Below are positions 61,501 to 64,000 of a stretch of DNA of 64,000 nucleotides, piece after piece. Location of the stretch: positions 1,653,501-1,717,500 of the forward strand of contig JAFEUB010000775.1 in assembly GCA_024529925.1 (NCBI GenBank). Reading direction: 5' to 3'. The stretch is from Ophthalmolycus amberensis. Lineage: Eukaryota; Chordata; Actinopteri; Perciformes; Zoarcidae. Made by a program: the position numbers and the translations under genes. The stretch's first letter is position 1. The number at the start of each line of letters is the position of its first letter. The notes under the pieces are model-generated. The model was not told the DNA's origin and did no database searches. It was given only the letters and a program-made list of their open reading frames with translations.

Positions 61501-62866
61501 TGATAATGTAAAATGTTGAGTTTATTCTTTAAATGTTTCTACAACAAGTTAGTTTCCACAAAAAAAGAGTACGGATGGAATGACAGCAGTTTTTAGCTTC
61601 TTCTGCTACAGCTAGTCACTGTTGGAACGCTTTGTCTCTGACAGATCGGTACCATTAAAGAGAGAGTGAAGGCGATCACCACTTTGGAAAGAGACATCAC
61701 CAAATACGTTGATGACGGCAAAGATGAATACAAAGAGGTAACACGTTTGCTACTATCATACATGACGCATCCGTGTGTCTGTTCCTCCATTGTTCATTTT
61801 GTGACGGGACATTACGTACGTCTCATCATAAGGGTACCTTTACGCCGTCTTCATTCACTCTGAAACACCAGCTTTCTTCTTTGAACGCTGAACAAGTTAA
61901 TTGACGTTGTCTGTTGTTTCTGCTGAAGCAAAAAGAGGCTGCGCTTCAAGAAACCAACACTCAGCTCCATGAGGCGGAGAAGAACAAAGAGAAGATCAAC
62001 AAGGAGATGGGAAACGTCCGTCAGGACATCGACACTCAAAAGGTACGGCCTCCCAAGTCACTTGTGTCTTCACCTATTTAGAGGATGCACCGAGTAGGGG
62101 AGCAGTGGGTAACTCTTTGTTGTTGTTGTATTTAGGTCCAGGAGCGCGGGTTGCAGGACAACCTGACTTTGAGGAAGCGTGTTGAGGAGTTGAAGGAGGT
62201 CGTGGCTAAACGCGGGGCTCTAATGAAAGACATGGGCAACATGCAAGTGTTGCAGCTACGCCAGTAAGAGCACTACGCCGTTATTCATCATCTGTAAGAT
62301 TAATACATGTGCTAACTGTGTTCAAGGCATCCCCAATCTCTTTAACCATGTATCACACTTACTGGTGGTAACAGTAGAGGTTACCCACAATGTTTTGACC
62401 GCACCGCTTTCTGTTTTTGTCCAGAGAACGACGTGAAACGGAACGCAAGTTGGTAGAGTTGAAGAAGAACCACAGTATTGCACTGGGCCGTCAACAGGGG
62501 TTCGAGGATGAGATCCTGCATCACAGGTGAGAGACGCAGATGTATGTTCAAATACCAATCTAGCATCTACGGCAGAGCTTTGTCAGTGTTTTCCTTACTT
62601 AAAGACGAAGCAACTTGTTTCGCTGGTTTCTGTCCAACCATTTGGCTTCTTTAGGGTTCGTCACTGCTGATGGTTCCTGCTTTGTAGTAATAATATGGTG
62701 TCTTTCATGAATTCAACTTCCTTTTTGAACTGATCGCTTACAGAAAAGAGCTGCGAGACGATCAGTATGACAAAGCTGATGAGCGCCACAAAAACAAGAT
62801 GATCACCATGAGGACAACGGAGATGGTCATTAAAGACCTGGATCTCTACTACAAGGCCCTTGATCA
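52419..62866 (+). CDS. rad50: rad50, DNA repair ATPase (23 coding exons; 3' end outside window)
   Basis: RAD50 is the SMC-like ATPase of the MRE11-RAD50-NBN complex, which senses, tethers and helps process DNA double-strand breaks in the nucleus and signals to ATM. The spliced frame follows vertebrate RAD50 nearly residue for residue: Walker A GPNGAGKT at 36-43, Q-loop Q159 in FCHQEESNWPLSEG, a long coiled coil, and the zinc-hook CPVC at 681-684, the same numbering as human. Coding joins: 52419-52547, 52768-52851, 53222-53373, 53490-53675, 53805-54009, 54235-54363, 55203-55368, 55649-55707, 56099-56233, 56420-56626, 56747-56929, 57161-57318, 57402-57577, 58062-58299, 59657-59847, 60202-60328, 60580-60773, 61085-61195, 61645-61737, 61929-62042, 62136-62263, 62425-62526, 62744-62866. 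About 1,130 of roughly 1,312 residues are present; signature, Walker B and D-loop exons lie beyond the window. Exon 15 has a one-base insertion breaking the frame. All introns are GT-AG. Confidence 0.96.
52768..52851 (+). CDS. rad50: rad50 coding exon 2
   Basis: Residues 44-71 (TIIECLRYATAGELPPG to FVHDPK), completing the P-loop region of the N-terminal ATPase lobe. Phase 0 at both ends. Confidence 0.96.
53222..53373 (+). CDS. rad50: rad50 coding exon 3
   Basis: Residues 72-122 (DAHETDVRAQIRLLF to VITRIK), beta-rich part of the N-terminal lobe. Ends in phase 2. Confidence 0.95.
53490..53675 (+). CDS. rad50: rad50 coding exon 4
   Basis: Residues 122-184, including SSLGVSKSVLNHVIFCHQ with Q159 of the Q-loop, which contacts the ATP gamma-phosphate and magnesium in the family. 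Ends in phase 2. Confidence 0.96.
53805..54009 (+). CDS. rad50: rad50 coding exon 5
   Basis: Residues 184-252 (YIKALETMRQLRLKQ to QIDPLE), the start of the coiled coil and MRE11-binding region. The donor is the first GT of a (GT)n run (54,010-54,028), not a GTRAGT consensus. Confidence 0.94.
54235..54363 (+). CDS. rad50: rad50 coding exon 6
   Basis: Residues 253-295 (NRMTDIDIKLGKVMKLDN to ETMEK), coiled coil with the conserved KALDSRKKQME block. Confidence 0.95.
55203..55368 (+). CDS. rad50: rad50 coding exon 7
   Basis: Residues 296-351 (VFQGSDEQLQEIYQNHQRT to LLVEQ), coiled coil. Ends in phase 1. The preceding intron (839 bp) contains a poly-C run near 54,617-54,632. Confidence 0.95.
55649..55707 (+). 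CDS. rad50: rad50 coding exon 8
   Basis: Residues 351-370 (GRLQLEADRHTQSIKNRDTQ), a 59-nt exon in the coiled coil. Confidence 0.93.
55738..55850 (+). repeat. Teleost repeat 3' tail in rad50 intron 8
   Basis: 'gtaagtcgctttggacagaa' followed by 'aaatgaatgtaatgtaatg' is a very common 3' tail of fish short retroposons. The 'ttgcactg' and 'ttggaagggatgcaatgca' upstream fit the same family. Confidence 0.6.
56099..56233 (+). CDS. rad50: rad50 coding exon 9
   Basis: Residues 371-415 (VRSLSSYLEMEGYDRPPF to SQVM), coiled coil with the conserved gly/pro break seen in relatives. Confidence 0.95.
56420..56626 (+). CDS. rad50: rad50 coding exon 10
   Basis: Residues 416-484 (ADLQEKEQQKQQSIDEMRD to NELAKV), highly charged coiled coil containing IDEMRDKKTGL. 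Confidence 0.95.
56747..56929 (+). CDS. rad50: rad50 coding exon 11
   Basis: Residues 485-545 (ERELQSVLQSSNVEELKAE to LKKDK), coiled coil with the conserved DRTQRKLDQEMEMLN and TTARTQM blocks. Confidence 0.95.
57161..57318 (+). CDS. rad50: rad50 coding exon 12
   Basis: Residues 546-598 (TEKEEQVRKIKSRHSEEL to DRLAKL), including LLGHFPNKRELEDW. The donor is a weak GTTAGC. Ends in phase 2. Confidence 0.94.
57402..57577 (+). CDS. rad50: rad50 coding exon 13
   Basis: Residues 598-657 (NKDLASSEQNKSHIAAEV to KISKQR), approaching the zinc hook. The preceding intron is only 83 bp. Ends in phase 1. Confidence 0.95.
58062..58299 (+). CDS. rad50: rad50 coding exon 14 (zinc hook)
   Basis: Residues 657-736. 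It contains the hook CCPVCQR with zinc-ligand cysteines C681 and C684, flanked by AMLAGATAVYTQFISQLTEE and DMQSKLRLVPDKLK. Two hooks pair around one zinc ion to tether DNA ends in the family. Ends in phase 2. Confidence 0.97.
59657..59847 (+). CDS. rad50: rad50 coding exon 15, contains a one-base frameshift
   Basis: 191 nt where 190 are expected. The first codons read R-Q-S-I-V as in relatives, and from 59,677 the frame QEKELPELRNRLQTVNREIE matches relatives, but the two are one base out of register across 'gtaacaggttcag'. As written, the frame from exon 14 meets TGA at 59,694-59,696 after about 748 residues. Removing one A (59,669 or 59,670) would give V-Q-V-Q-E-K-E. No alternative AG acceptor nearby restores the frame; the one at 59,660 meets a TAA. 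Confidence 0.9.
60202..60328 (+). CDS. rad50: rad50 coding exon 16
   Basis: Residues 800-842 (MDLKDLERKIAQQAAKLQG to HKLDT), second half of the coiled coil. Ends in phase 1. Confidence 0.95.
60580..60773 (+). CDS. rad50: rad50 coding exon 17
   Basis: Residues 842-906 (TSSKMELKRKLIQDQQDQ to TRDIR), coiled coil. Confidence 0.95.
61085..61195 (+). CDS. rad50: rad50 coding exon 18
   Basis: Residues 907-943 (EAREQLSPLSAALEKLQQ to EGQDK), coiled coil. Confidence 0.94.
61645..61737 (+). CDS. rad50: rad50 coding exon 19
   Basis: Residues 944-974 (IGTIKERVKAITTLERDI to KDEYKE), coiled coil. Confidence 0.94.
61929..62042 (+). CDS. rad50: rad50 coding exon 20
   Basis: Residues 975-1012 (QKEAALQETNTQLHEAEK to DIDTQK), coiled coil. 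Confidence 0.94.
62136..62263 (+). CDS. rad50: rad50 coding exon 21
   Basis: Residues 1013-1055 (VQERGLQDNLTLRKRVEEL to MQVLQLR). The intron before it is only 93 bp. Ends in phase 2. Confidence 0.94.
62425..62526 (+). CDS. rad50: rad50 coding exon 22
   Basis: Residues 1055-1089 (ERRETERKLVELKKNHSI to DEILHH), with the conserved ALGRQQGFEDE block. Ends in phase 2. Confidence 0.94.
62744..62866 (+). CDS. rad50: rad50 coding exon 23 (last in window)
   Basis: Residues 1089-1130 (KELRDDQYDKADERHKNK to YYKALDQ), nearing the C-terminal MRE11-binding and ATPase lobe. It ends in phase 2 at a GTGAGT donor. The next expected exon (starting near IMKFHSMKMEEIN in relatives) is not found before the window ends. 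Confidence 0.95.
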
Positions 62867-64000
62867 GTGAGTGTTGCCCAAACATGTGCACGTACACTTA
62901 CAGTAGGTGTTAACCACAAAGTATCTCTCAATTCAACTCAGCTTTATCTAATCAGAGATTGCAATGGATTACATGGATTCCATTTTTTTGTGTTTTTTAA
63001 TGTTATTAAGTTGTTGTCTGAACTAACAAATAGAAATCAATTACTAAGAGATATTTCTCCCGGACTTTTGATGCTTGAGAATGCCGGCTGGAAGCTACTA
63101 CTAATTCCTGTACCTCTATATTAATATCACAATAGTATCTCGTGGTTATTGTGCTTCCCCACGAGGGGGGGCGGTACTAGTAGAAGCAAATGTCAGACGT
63201 TGACTCAGCCTGGGAACTCGTATGTATGTGTTTATACAATGACGCAAACGGAAACGGATCTCAACGAGTGATTTCAGCGTGGAACTGCAGAGGTGAATGG
63301 CATCATATGTTGGAAGGCTGGGAGGGTTTATGAAGAATGTAACATACCATGTTGACTATATAGTATTAGAGTATTATGTATTCTTTTCCTTAGTATCAAT
63401 AACGGCTCTAGGAATGAATCCCTCCGAATGCATGTACACATAAGAACTGCAGAAGAATTGTTTTTATAGAAACAACACAATAAGATCTAATCAGCGTTGG
63501 ATTTTGTTCATGAAAGTGACTGAGTGCTTAGTAGGTAGTAGTACTTCCTTTGTTGAACCCTCTCTTGTAGTTTTCCTGTTATGAGAAACCCGCCTGTGTT
63601 CTCCTTATAAGGCACCTTTGAAGTGCCGTTATCAAACCCACCACAAAGCTTTTAGATTGTTAGCCAGGAAGTCAGCCGCCTCATGGTGGGGGAATTTAGT
63701 TTGAACAGTGATGTCAGTTCCTTTTGTAACATTTCCACACAGTAGCACTGGGGGGGCTTTAGACATTTCTTAGCCGGAAGGCGCCACAGTTAAACATTTG
63801 ACTATCGCTATTAATTAAGAATGACGATGGCACGGTGATGCAGTGTCACGGCGAGCAAGTTCTGGGTTTCGAGCTTGCCGAGGTGTCTGCGGCCTTCCTG
63901 CTTTGAGTTTTTGATATTCTCTTTGCGTGTTAAACTTATTTAACGGCAATCATTCCATCGTTTGATGCTCATCACCTTAAAGTTCTGATATCAGATGTCC
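62867..64000 (+). other. rad50: rad50 intron 23 (incomplete)
   Basis: No further RAD50-like exon is visible. The stretch contains a degenerate dispersed repeat near its end (63,826-63,930). Confidence 0.75.
63826..63930 (+). repeat. Degenerate dispersed teleost repeat
   Basis: 'gatggcacggtgatgcagtg' followed by 'agcaagttctgggtttcgag' and 'ggccttcctgctttgagttt' is a diverged copy of a very common fish repeat whose head resembles a tRNA gene. It is not an intact tRNA: the A-box and acceptor stem do not pair. Same family as 688-745. Confidence 0.55.

Noticed and set aside
63826..63900. A possible tRNA gene
   Set aside because: The B-box-like 'gggtttcgag' belongs to a degenerate dispersed repeat; there is no matching acceptor stem or complete cloverleaf.
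1..64000. CRISPR arrays, bacterial operons or integrated viral genes
   Set aside because: No regularly spaced direct repeats, no Shine-Dalgarno-linked gene clusters and no viral-type proteins were seen; all reverse transcriptases present are of non-LTR LINE type.

Overview
The window looks like a teleost (probably percomorph) nuclear genome segment. The evidence is a spliced vertebrate rad50 gene with short fish-type introns, a dopamine D1-type receptor of the teleost drd1b (fish D14-like) type, fish-style LINE tails of (TCTTA)n, (ATTC)n, (TCTA)n and (GGCAA)n, and many long CA/GT microsatellites. There is no bacterial-type gene organisation and no CRISPR array.

Layout. 1-31 kb is an AT-rich gene desert with no recognisable gene. 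It holds a CR1-superfamily LINE (about 4.59-6.84 kb) nested in the (ATTC)n tail of an older L2-like element, a dispersed repeat near 16 kb, a nested pair of MITE-like elements at 23.27-24.03 kb, microsatellites and two hairpins. The intronless drd1b coding sequence lies on the minus strand at 31,278-32,666. About 1.5 kb upstream of its start codon sits a composite mobile element (34,164-38,213): a DNA transposon with 11-bp terminal inverted repeats, interrupted by a 5'-truncated L2 LINE with its own target-site duplication, and then partly tandem-duplicated (1,512 bp + 1,510 bp) so that the duplication junction falls at the transposon terminus. The repeated unit carries a gene-like piece: an NRF1-type site, a candidate intron, a short terminal coding exon and a polyA signal. 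38.2-51.7 kb is a second gene-poor stretch with microsatellites, a minus-strand fragment of the same CR1-like LINE (41.3 kb), a rearranged copy of the 16-kb repeat (42.9 kb), another LINE tail (44.5 kb) and a fold-back element (47.8-48.2 kb).

51.77-64 kb is the 5' and central part of rad50 on the plus strand: a candidate promoter and untranslated first exon, then 23 coding exons covering about 1,130 of the roughly 1,312 residues expected. The last C-terminal exons lie beyond the window. The N-terminal ATPase lobe (Walker A, Q-loop), coiled coil and CPVC zinc hook are intact. Coding exon 15, however, carries one extra base that breaks the reading frame just after the zinc hook. This is either a sequence error or a real disabling allele, and it is the most consequential observation in the coding part.

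The two genes have unrelated functions: drd1b is neuronal Gs-coupled dopamine signalling, rad50 is the MRN double-strand-break repair complex. Their linkage resembles human 5q, where both orthologues lie. Family assignments come from recognising protein motifs; no database search was possible.
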